A DNA stretch of 64,000 bases, from assembly GCF_042485795.1 (NCBI RefSeq), contig NZ_CP169368.1:1054001-1118000 (forward strand), given 5' to 3'. The stretch is from Lonepinella sp042485795. GTDB taxonomy: Bacteria > Pseudomonadota > Gammaproteobacteria > Enterobacterales > Pasteurellaceae. A program made the position numbers and the translations under genes. Under the pieces are notes generated by a model. The model made no database searches. It was not told where the DNA came from and saw only the letters and a program-made list of their open reading frames with translations. Within the stretch, counting starts at the first letter, position 1, and each line of letters begins with the position of its first letter. This document shows positions 1 through 6,531 of the stretch, piece by piece.

Positions 1-1
1 G

Positions 2-211
2 TTTTTGTTAGATGAATTGCCAGTAGGATCAGTGGCTTGCTGTTTGCTTGGGATTAAACCTAATCAGCATCAAGCTAATGGTATTTTGCTGTTTTCTGCT
101 CGTGATACACAACATTTTTACAACGGACAAGACACCGCTTTTCTTTCTCATTTAGTGGATATTGTGGAATTGCATTTACACCGTTGGCTATTGCCCTGCG
201 AAAAACAATAG
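2..211 (+). CDS. DUF484 family protein, C-terminal part
   Basis: The reading frame is open from the window edge and stops at TAG before xerC, so only about 69 C-terminal residues are present. The residues (LPVGSVACCLLG, then a VDIVELHLHRWL tail) resemble the GAF-like C-terminus of the DUF484 (YigA) family. The function of the family is not established. The gene sits immediately upstream of xerC, as in enterobacterial dapF-yigA-xerC-yigB clusters, and the 12-bp gap suggests cotranscription. The real start lies outside the window; the TTG near base 5 is only an internal codon. Confidence 0.75.
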   Translation, partial: FLLDELPVGSVACCLLGIKPNQHQANGILLFSARDTQHFYNGQDTAFLSHLVDIVELHLHRWLLPCEKQ

Positions 212-223
212 CGAGAAAGCATA

Positions 224-1108
224 ATGGAACAATGGCTACAAAAATACTACGATTTCTTACGTATTGAACGTCAACTGAGCCACCATACTTTGACGAATTA
301 TCAACGTCAATTAGCCGTGGTGCTAATCTTGCTGAATGAACAAGGGATTCAACATTGGCAGCAGGTTACGCCAAGTGTGGTGCGATTTATATTAGCCAGT
401 AGTAAAAAATCTGGCTTACACGAAAAAAGCCTTGCTCTACGTTTGTCGGCGTTGCGGCAGTTTTTAAGTTATTTAGTGGTGCAAGGGGAATTAAAGGTTA
501 ATCCAGCGATAGGCATTTCCGCCCCGAAACAAGGCAAGCATTTGCCGAAAAATATTGACAATGAACAAGTGGCTAAACTGTTGAATAATAACAGTAAAGA
601 GCCGATTGATGTGCGAGATCGAGCTATGTTGGAATTAATGTACAGTTCAGGTTTACGTTTATCAGAATTGCAAGGATTGAATTTAACCAGCCTAAATATA
701 CGTACTCGAGAAGTGCGAGTGTTGGGGAAAGGTAATAAAGAGCGGATTTTGCCTTTTGGTCGCCACGCTTCAACGGCGATTCAAGATTGGCTCAAAGTGC
801 GGTTATTATTTAACCCGAAAGATGATGCCTTATTTGTGAGTTCCCTTGGCAATCGAATGTCGCACCGTTCCATTCAAAAGAGGATGGAAATTTGGGGTAT
901 TCGTCAGGGTTTAAATGCTCACCTCAATCCGCACAAACTCCGCCATTCCTTTGCTACTCACATGCTTGAAGCCAGTTCTGATTTGCGAGCTGTGCAAGAG
1001 TTATTAGGGCATAGTAATCTGGCAACAACACAAATTTATACTCATTTAGATTTTAAACATTTGACTGATGTTTATGATCAGGCACATCCCCGTGCGAAAA
1101 GAAAATAG
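224..1108 (+). CDS. xerC: Site-specific tyrosine recombinase XerC
   Basis: XerC acts with XerD at dif to resolve chromosome dimers at division. The 294-residue protein has the usual length. An N-terminal SAM-like DNA-binding domain (about residues 1-85) precedes the catalytic domain. Visible catalytic residues are R145 (SGLRLSE), H237 and R240 (HKLRHSF), H263 (LGHSN) and the nucleophile Y272 (TQIYTH). The ATG follows a GAGAAAG-type ribosome site 12 bp after the DUF484 stop. The next gene starts 11 bp after its stop, so the three appear to form one operon. XerD is the main alternative, but the DUF484/yigB neighbours favour XerC. Confidence 0.96.
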   Translation: MEQWLQKYYDFLRIERQLSHHTLTNYQRQLAVVLILLNEQGIQHWQQVTPSVVRFILASSKKSGLHEKSLALRLSALRQFLSYLVVQGELKVNPAIGISAPKQGKHLPKNIDNEQVAKLLNNNSKEPIDVRDRAMLELMYSSGLRLSELQGLNLTSLNIRTREVRVLGKGNKERILPFGRHASTAIQDWLKVRLLFNPKDDALFVSSLGNRMSHRSIQKRMEIWGIRQGLNAHLNPHKLRHSFATHMLEASSDLRAVQELLGHSNLATTQIYTHLDFKHLTDVYDQAHPRAKRK

Positions 1109-1118
1109 GAAAAACATA

Positions 1119-1832
1119 ATGAAATTCTACCGCACTTTTACCCCTTTCAAGGTTATCAGCTTTGATCTTGATGATACGCTTTATGATAATGTCCCTGTGA
1201 TTTATCAGGCAGAACAGCAATGTATCGAATTTCTGCGAAATGCAAGCCAAATTGCAGAATTAGGCAATGAAATGTGGTTTTCATGTAAACAACAGATTTT
1301 CCAACAAGATCCGATTTTCTGTGAAAATGTGACCGAATGGAGAATTAAAACTATTCATACGGTGTTACAAAAACACGGTAAAAGTGCGGTGGAAATTGAG
1401 CAACTTTGTAAAGCGTGCATTGAACATTTTCTACATTGGCGACATAAAATTACCGTACCACAAACCAGTATTAACCTACTCAACCAACTGAAAAAACGTT
1501 ATCCTTTAGTGGCTATCACCAATGGCAATGTTGATCCATTACGTATTGATTTAACCCAATTTGATTTAATTTTGTGTGGTGGCGTACAAGGTCGAGCCAA
1601 ACCTGAAGCTGATTTATTTCAACAAACTGCCCAGCATTTTGGTATCAAAACAAGTGAAATTTTACATGTTGGCGATAATTTGATTACTGATGTACAAGGT
1701 GCAATTCAAGCGGGTTGCCAAGCGGTTTGGTTAAATCTATCGGGCAAAGGCATGAGTCAATTTAGTGAAGCACGATTATTGCCTAGTGTGGAAATGGCTG
1801 ACTTAACTGAGCTTCTTTTACTACAAGGCTAA
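1119..1832 (+). CDS. yigB: HAD-family hydrolase, YigB-like phosphatase
   Basis: This 237-residue cytoplasmic phosphatase of the haloacid dehalogenase superfamily resembles YigB, which in E. coli dephosphorylates FMN in riboflavin metabolism. Motif I is FDLDDTLYD near residue 16, motif II is the ITNGN segment, a conserved lysine lies in GRAKPEADLF, and motif IV is HVGDNLITDVQGA. I chose the ATG at 1119 rather than the upstream in-frame ATG at 1068, because it follows AGGAAAAAC and does not overlap xerC. Its 3' end overlaps the convergent EamA gene by 12 bp. Substrate specificity is inferred from the family. Confidence 0.85.
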   Translation: MKFYRTFTPFKVISFDLDDTLYDNVPVIYQAEQQCIEFLRNASQIAELGNEMWFSCKQQIFQQDPIFCENVTEWRIKTIHTVLQKHGKSAVEIEQLCKACIEHFLHWRHKITVPQTSINLLNQLKKRYPLVAITNGNVDPLRIDLTQFDLILCGGVQGRAKPEADLFQQTAQHFGIKTSEILHVGDNLITDVQGAIQAGCQAVWLNLSGKGMSQFSEARLLPSVEMADLTELLLLQG

Positions 1833-2246
1833 GACTAATACACCAGATAAAATCAAAATTGATCCTATTAATAGTTTTAAGCTAAAAGGTTCGCCAAGCA
1901 CCACAATCCCTAAAATAATCGCAATCACCACGCTTAATTTATCAATCGGAGCAACCCAAGAGGCGGGGGCGAGTTGTAAAGCTCGGTAATAACAGAGCCA
2001 CGACAAACCCGTAGCAACCCCCGAAAGCACTAAGAATGTGAAAGGACGAGCAGCGATATGTTGTGGCAGTTGCCATTCGTTACGCATAGTAATAATGCCA
2101 GCTACAACAAAGAAAATGACGATAGTGCGGATGAATGTCGCAAGATTGCTATTCATGCCTTCTACCCCAAGTTTACCAAAAATAGCTGTCAATCCTGCGA
2201 AAAAAGCAGAACCGATAGCGAACCAAAGCCAATTTGTTTGGAACAT
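1821..2246 (-). CDS. Half-size EamA/DMT-family transporter
   Basis: A 141-residue hydrophobic protein with about five predicted membrane helices, corresponding to one EamA repeat of the drug/metabolite transporter superfamily. Typical members are about 300 residues with two such repeats, so this one would need to dimerise. Single-repeat EamA proteins of this length are common in proteobacteria. The start is preceded by AGGAAG (complement of 2251-2256). It is convergent with yigB and overlaps its last 12 bp. Substrate unknown. Confidence 0.75.
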   Translation of the reverse strand: MFQTNWLWFAIGSAFFAGLTAIFGKLGVEGMNSNLATFIRTIVIFFVVAGIITMRNEWQLPQHIAARPFTFLVLSGVATGLSWLCYYRALQLAPASWVAPIDKLSVVIAIILGIVVLGEPFSLKLLIGSILILSGVLVLAL

Positions 2247-2270
2247 TTTTTCTTCCTTTTATCCAATATG

Positions 2271-2446
2271 TCCCCGTCTTTGCCGCCTGAAAATCCATAA
2301 ATTTTTAGGAAAATGGCATCTGTTTGAGCGTAGCGAGTTCAGCCATTTTCCGTTAAAAAAATTTATGGATTTTCAGGAAACAAGGCAAAATCGGGGCGTG
2401 TTTCTTTTTGCTTACTTTTGCTTTGCACGAGCAAAGAAAAAGTAAG
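2271..2446. repeat. Long palindromic intergenic repeat, copy A
   Basis: Two adjacent dyads. The large one pairs CCCCGTC..GCCTGAAAATCCATAAATTT with AAATTTATGGATTTTCAGG..CGGGG and has an inner arm AAAATGGC/GCCATTTT around a TGAGCGTAGCGAGTTCA core. The second, at 2410-2446, pairs CTTACTTTT-CTTTGC with GCAAAG..AAAAGTAAG around ACGA. A second copy lies in opposite orientation at 5455-5626. Together they bracket the art operon. ORFs called across it (for example starting at 2038) are not supported as genes. It may also terminate transcription. Confidence 0.85.
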
Positions 2447-2509
2447 TCGCCATCGGCGAAATCCGATCTTAATAAACACAAAAAGCGTGACAAAAACAAG
2501 AAAAAATAA

Positions 2510-3193
2510 TTAGGCTTTCGTCACTTCCAATCGTTCAAACCGCAAAACATACCGTTCTAAACGACGTAATAATAACGTAGCTACCCCTGTAATCACAAGA
2601 TAAATCAAGCCAGCCAAACCATAAATCGTAATGGCATCGTATTCCGTACCATAAAGCTGTCTTGCATAACCCATAATATCCATTAAGGTAATCGTGGAGG
2701 CAAGGGAAGTGCCTTTAAACACTAAAATAATTTCATTGGTATAAGAGGGTAATGCACGTTTTAATCCATAAGGCACTAAAATTTTTAGCGTTTGCCAACG
2801 GCTTAAACCTAATGCCGCACAACTTTCCCATTGACCTTTAGGGATCGCTTTCATCGCCCCATGAAACAGTTGAGTAGAGTAGGCAGCACTGTTTAAAGCT
2901 AAGGTTAACATAGCACAGAACCAAGCATCTGACAATAATAGCCAACATGGACTATTCACAATCCATTGAAATTGCCCAGGACCTGAATAAATCAGAAAGA
3001 ATTGTACTAACAATGGCGTACCCGTGAATAAAACTAAGTAAAAATTCACCGCACTTTTAACGATTTTATTTCCCAGCGAAAGCAAAAAGGTGAGCAATAC
3101 CGCTAATATAAATGCAATGGTTAAAGACACGGCGGTTAACATCAAACTGGTTGGAATGCCTTGTGCAATAACCGATAAATAATCTTGCCACAT
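2510..3193 (-). CDS. artM: Arginine ABC transporter permease ArtM
   Basis: An inner-membrane permease of 227 residues in the HisM/ArtM family, with about five membrane helices and the EAA-loop signature (ESCAALGLSRWQTLKIL, residues about 122-138) that contacts the ATPase. It is the last gene of artP-artI-artQ-artM. Its ATG overlaps the artQ stop codon by one base (TAATG), indicating translational coupling. The complex imports arginine and perhaps related basic amino acids. Assignment rests on gene order and family; substrate is inferred. Confidence 0.9.
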   Translation of the reverse strand: MWQDYLSVIAQGIPTSLMLTAVSLTIAFILAVLLTFLLSLGNKIVKSAVNFYLVLFTGTPLLVQFFLIYSGPGQFQWIVNSPCWLLLSDAWFCAMLTLALNSAAYSTQLFHGAMKAIPKGQWESCAALGLSRWQTLKILVPYGLKRALPSYTNEIILVFKGTSLASTITLMDIMGYARQLYGTEYDAITIYGLAGLIYLVITGVATLLLRRLERYVLRFERLEVTKA

Positions 3194-3864
3194 TATCTCA
3201 CCCCACGTTCAAATTTAGTGAAACGAATTTCAAGTTTGCGAATAAATACCTGACTAATCAAGGTGATACAAAGATAAATAAAGGCTGCCAAGGCATACCA
3301 AGTAAAAGGTTGGTGAGTTCGGGTATTGATCAATTCCGCTTGTCGCATCAGATCGCTCACACCAATTAAGGAAATTAACGCCGTATCTTTTAATAGCACT
3401 AACCATTGATTACTTAAACCTGGTAAAGCGTGCCGCCATACTTGGGGTAACACAAGCCGAATAAAAGTATAAGGACGGCTTAAACCAAGAGCCGCACCAC
3501 TTTCCCATTGCCCTACTGGAATAGCTTGAATTGCCCCACGTAAGGATTGAGAAGCGTAAGCTGCAAAAATAAGAGAAAGGGCTAATACGCCGCAACTAAA
3601 GGCACTAAATTCCACATATTCGCCAGTAATTTTTTCCACTAATTCGGTTGAACCGAAATAAATCAGCAACACGACAATAATTTCGGGCAAACCACGCAAT
3701 AAACTGACAAATATAGAGGTTGGAGTACGCACACAAGCCAGTTTATTCATCTCAAGTGCGGTGAAAATTAACGAAAAAAATAAGCCCACAATCAGCGAAC
3801 AAACCGCTAACCCTAAGGTCATTAGGGTAGCGGAATACATTAAAGGGAGATAATCGAAAAACAT
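3193..3864 (-). CDS. artQ: Arginine ABC transporter permease ArtQ
   Basis: The second inner-membrane permease of the arginine importer, 223 residues. The EAA loop is ESGAALGLSRPYTF, with a preceding GAIQAIPVGQW segment. I chose the ATG at 3864, whose last base overlaps the artI stop codon (TAATG). The longer frame to 3882 would start inside artI. The same one-base overlap couples artQ to artM. ArtQ and ArtM form the heterodimeric channel driven by ArtP. Confidence 0.9.
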   Translation of the reverse strand: MFFDYLPLMYSATLMTLGLAVCSLIVGLFFSLIFTALEMNKLACVRTPTSIFVSLLRGLPEIIVVLLIYFGSTELVEKITGEYVEFSAFSCGVLALSLIFAAYASQSLRGAIQAIPVGQWESGAALGLSRPYTFIRLVLPQVWRHALPGLSNQWLVLLKDTALISLIGVSDLMRQAELINTRTHQPFTWYALAAFIYLCITLISQVFIRKLEIRFTKFERGVR

Positions 3865-4580
3865 TATTTCGCTGTCATCCATTTATCATAGATTTTTTGA
3901 TATTCACCACTAGCTTTTACCGCGGCTAGTCCTTTGTTTAATTGATCAACTAATGCTTTATTTTTTAAGTTAACAGCAATGCCTAAACCATTGCCGAAAT
4001 AACTTTGATTTTCAACTTTTTCACCAGAGAATGCTAGATCATCATTATGATTAATCATATCCAATAACACTGGCATATCACCAAAAATAGCATCAATACG
4101 ACCATTTTTAATATCTAACACAGCTTCTTGTAATGACGCATAAGGTTTTGGTGTATATTTAGTTTCTTTCACAATATAACTTTGGAATGTCGTACCATTT
4201 TGTACACCAACGGTTTTAATTGAATTGAAATCAACCCCTTTTTTGGCAATAAAGGTTGCAGCACTTGCAAAATAAGAATCACTGAATAATACTTGTTTGG
4301 CACGAGCTTCGGTAATATCAATCGCCGAAATAGCCGCATCAAAACGTTTTTGTTTTAAACCTTGAATTAATGAATCAAAGGCTTGACTTTGGAAAGAGCA
4401 GTTGGCTTGAATTTCTTTACAAATCGCATTTGCTACATCCACATCAAGACCGATAATCTCGCCTTTCTCATTGGTCATTTCGAATGGTGGATAACTTGCT
4501 TCCATGGCAAAGCTAATATCTTTCGCTTGAGTAGCCAATGCAGTACCGACTAAAAGTGCAGTTAAGAGTAATTTTTTCAT
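3864..4580 (-). CDS. artI: Arginine-binding periplasmic protein ArtI
   Basis: A 238-residue family 3 extracellular solute-binding protein. A signal peptide covers about residues 1-19 (KKLLLTALLVGTALATQA). The mature part begins with the typical SFAMEASYPPFEMTNEKG motif and contains the GLDVDVANAIC segment that lines the amino-acid pocket. It delivers ligand to ArtQM. A 30-bp gap separates it from artP upstream, and it overlaps artQ by one base downstream. Arginine specificity comes from the operon context, not from a residue-level argument. Confidence 0.9.
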   Translation of the reverse strand: MKKLLLTALLVGTALATQAKDISFAMEASYPPFEMTNEKGEIIGLDVDVANAICKEIQANCSFQSQAFDSLIQGLKQKRFDAAISAIDITEARAKQVLFSDSYFASAATFIAKKGVDFNSIKTVGVQNGTTFQSYIVKETKYTPKPYASLQEAVLDIKNGRIDAIFGDMPVLLDMINHNDDLAFSGEKVENQSYFGNGLGIAVNLKNKALVDQLNKGLAAVKASGEYQKIYDKWMTAK

Positions 4581-4610
4581 AATGTTATGTCCTTGTTATT
4601 AATATAAGAG

Positions 4611-5339
4611 TTAGTGAGAGAGATATTGTTTAAACTGTTCAGTTTGTGGATTTTCAAAACAACTGGCATCACCTGCTTCCACAATATGCCCTTGTTCCAT
4701 ATACACCACTTTGGTTGCCACTTTGCGAGCCACATTGACTTCGTGAGTGACAATCACTTGAGTAATTCCAGTTTGTTGTAATTCCTGAATAATCGATACA
4801 ATTTGAGCAGTGATTTCAGGATCTAAAGCAGCGGTTGGTTCGTCAAATAACAACACTTGCGGTTTCATCATCAACGCCCGAGCAATCGCCACACGTTGTT
4901 GCTGACCGCCTGAAAGCTGTAATGGAAAACGATCGGCGTGTTCTTCCAAACGTAAACGGGAAAGTAATTCCATCGCTTGTTGTTTGGCTTCGGCTTGCGT
5001 TAAGCCTAAAATTTTCATTGGTGCTTCAATTAAATTTTCTAATACCGTAAAGTGTGGCCATAAATTATATTGTTGAAATACCATGCCGACATTTTTGCGT
5101 AATTGTAAAATTTGTTTTGGATCGCTTTTTTGGGATAAATCAAATTGATTGTTAGCAATATTTAATTGTCCTGAAGTCGGGACTTCTAATAAATTCAAGG
5201 TTCGAATCAAGGTACTTTTTCCTGCACCACTGGGACCGAGTAATACGATGGTATCGCCGTCTTCTGCACTTAGGCTAATGTCAAACAGTGCTTGGCTTGA
5301 TCCGTAAAAGAAATTGAGATTTTGAACACTAATAGTCAT
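4611..5339 (-). CDS. artP: Arginine ABC transporter ATPase ArtP
   Basis: The cytoplasmic ATPase of the arginine importer, 242 residues. Walker A is GPSGAGKST (about residues 34-42), the Q-loop is VFQQYNLWPH, the signature is LSGGQQQRVAIARAL and Walker B is VLLFDEP. It is the first gene of the artPIQM operon. The upstream region carries a candidate ArgR box, which would allow arginine repression. It is transcribed leftward from a 380-bp intergenic region that also holds repeat copy B. Confidence 0.93.
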   Translation of the reverse strand: MTISVQNLNFFYGSSQALFDISLSAEDGDTIVLLGPSGAGKSTLIRTLNLLEVPTSGQLNIANNQFDLSQKSDPKQILQLRKNVGMVFQQYNLWPHFTVLENLIEAPMKILGLTQAEAKQQAMELLSRLRLEEHADRFPLQLSGGQQQRVAIARALMMKPQVLLFDEPTAALDPEITAQIVSIIQELQQTGITQVIVTHEVNVARKVATKVVYMEQGHIVEAGDASCFENPQTEQFKQYLSH

Positions 5340-5416
5340 TGATGGATGTTCTCTTTATTTGTGAATTGAAAATATATTACTTATTTTTGCATAAGTATGC
5401 AATGTGAAATGTTAAA

Positions 5417-5434
5417 TTTGAATAAAAATTTATT
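5417..5434. promoter_or_regulatory. Candidate ArgR box upstream of artP
   Basis: TTTGAATAAAAATTTATT fits the ARG-box pattern WNTGAATWWWWATTCANW well in the left half and partly in the right half. It lies about 80 bp upstream of the artP start. ArgR normally binds paired boxes about 3 bp apart. I see no convincing second box, only AT-rich sequence, so this is tentative. Confidence 0.35.
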
Positions 5435-5454
5435 TGTTGGGTTTCGCCATGTTC

Positions 5455-5626
5455 CTTACTTTTCTTTGCTTGTGCAAAGAAAAGTAACAAAAGAAACACA
5501 CCCCGATTTTGCCTTGTTTCCTGAAAATCCATAAATTTTCTTAACGGAAAATGGCTGAACTCGCTTCGCTCAGACAGACGCCATTTTCCTAAAAATTTAT
5601 GGATTTTCAGGCGGCAAAGACGGGGA
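5455..5626. repeat. Long palindromic intergenic repeat, copy B (inverted)
   Basis: This is the reverse complement of the element at 2271-2446. It starts with the CTTACTTTTCTTTGC small dyad, continues through CACCCCGATTTTGCCTTGTTTCC, and ends with the large palindrome closing at GGCGGCAAAGACGGGG. The copies differ by small substitutions, mostly in the loop. It fills most of the intergenic space between artP and gmhA (5340-5720), which otherwise holds a GGGCGGAT palindrome and the artP promoter region. Confidence 0.85.
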
Positions 5627-5652
5627 CCCTGTTTTAGGCAGGGAAAAATGAC

Positions 5653-5678
5653 GGGGGCGGATACATAGATCCGCCCCG
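5653..5678. repeat. GC-rich palindrome GGGCGGAT...ATCCGCCC
   Basis: A hairpin with arms GGGGCGGAT and ATCCGCCCC around ACATAG, directly after repeat copy B and before the 3' end of gmhA. The same motif (GGGCGGATACATAGATCC in reverse) occurs inside mfd at 13650-13677. It could act as a terminator for gmhA, but there is no long T run, so I class it as a dispersed repeat. Confidence 0.7.
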
Positions 5679-5720
5679 ATGAGTGCGATTAAAATTTAAT
5701 GGAAAACTGCGGTCAAAAAT

Positions 5721-6305
5721 TTACGAATTTTTTGCCATTTCAAATTCAATTAACATCATTAAAATATGAATTACTTTAATATGAATTTCTTGAATACGAT
5801 CTGCATAACGGAAATGAGGGACACGGATTTCAACATCGGCTAAACCTGCCATTTTACCACCGTCTTTGCCAGTCATTGCAATCACTTTCATACCTTTGGC
5901 TTTAGCTGCTTCAATGGCATTTAAGATGTTTTTAGAATTACCAGAGGTGGATAACCCAAATAACACATCGCCTTTTTGCCCGACAGCTTTCACATAACGA
6001 GAGAATACATATTCATAGCCAAAGTCATTACTCACACAGCTCAAATGGCTGACATCAGAAATCGCAATGGCAGGATAACCTGGGCGATTTTCACGATAAC
6101 GTCCTGTTAATTCTTCCGCAAAGTGCATGGCATCACAGTGCGACCCACCGTTACCACAAGATAGCACTTTACCGCCTTGTTTGAAGCTATCCGAAATGAG
6201 AAGTGCGGCTTGTTGAATGAGTTTGATGTTATTTTCATCAGCAATAAATTTATTTAATACATCTTGTGCTTCCACTAATTCGGCTTTGATTTGATCTAAG
6301 TACAT
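5721..6305 (-). CDS. gmhA: Sedoheptulose-7-phosphate isomerase GmhA
   Basis: GmhA converts sedoheptulose 7-phosphate to D-glycero-manno-heptose 7-phosphate, the first step towards the ADP-heptose used in lipooligosaccharide inner core. The 194-residue SIS-domain protein has the family length. Phosphosugar-binding segments are visible: CGNGGSHCDAMHFAEELTG (about residues 50-68) and GLSTSGNSKNI (about 118-128). The C-terminal region has the HIKVIHILM helix. It stands alone, reading leftward, with an uptake signal sequence just upstream of its start (6350-6360). Confidence 0.95.
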   Translation of the reverse strand: MYLDQIKAELVEAQDVLNKFIADENNIKLIQQAALLISDSFKQGGKVLSCGNGGSHCDAMHFAEELTGRYRENRPGYPAIAISDVSHLSCVSNDFGYEYVFSRYVKAVGQKGDVLFGLSTSGNSKNILNAIEAAKAKGMKVIAMTGKDGGKMAGLADVEIRVPHFRYADRIQEIHIKVIHILMMLIEFEMAKNS

Positions 6306-6404
6306 GGTTTTTACCTTATTTATGTTATTGAATAAAAAGGATTATATAGCAAAAGTGCGGTGAGAATCTATGATAAATTTATTTTTATGGGCACTTTTAC
6401 TAAT

Positions 6405-6423
6405 TTTAATGATAACTATTTGC
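6405..6423. promoter_or_regulatory. Candidate Fur box upstream of the FepA-like receptor
   Basis: The sequence around AATGATAACTATTTGC matches 13 of 19 positions of the Fur consensus GATAATGATAATCATTATC by hand alignment. It lies about 110-125 bp upstream of the receptor ATG, in a plausible promoter position. This fits iron-repressed expression of a siderophore receptor. No -10/-35 pair was assigned with confidence. Confidence 0.5.
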
Positions 6424-6485
6424 AAAAATTTGCTTGTTTGTGTATGATTTCACCATTTTACGCCGATCCTATAGTAGGACTAAAT

Positions 6486-6509
6486 TAAGGGTGATCCCCT
6501 TATTTTTTT
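6486..6509 (+). terminator. Terminator-like hairpin in the receptor leader
   Basis: TAAGGG and CCCTTA form a 6-bp stem around TGATC, followed directly by seven T residues. It lies only about 23 bp before the receptor ATG and downstream of the candidate Fur box, so it would be inside the transcript leader. A smaller hairpin (TCCTATAGTAGGA) precedes it at about 6467-6480. It could be an attenuator, or simply terminate transcription entering from upstream. Confidence 0.45.
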
Positions 6510-6531
6510 ATTTGTAACGTAAGGAATAAGA

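Noticed and set aside
2038..2445. Two overlapping forward ORFs (up to 135 residues) across the art-proximal repeat
   Set aside because: They run through the complement of the EamA gene and then the palindromic repeat; no ribosome site and no family resemblance.
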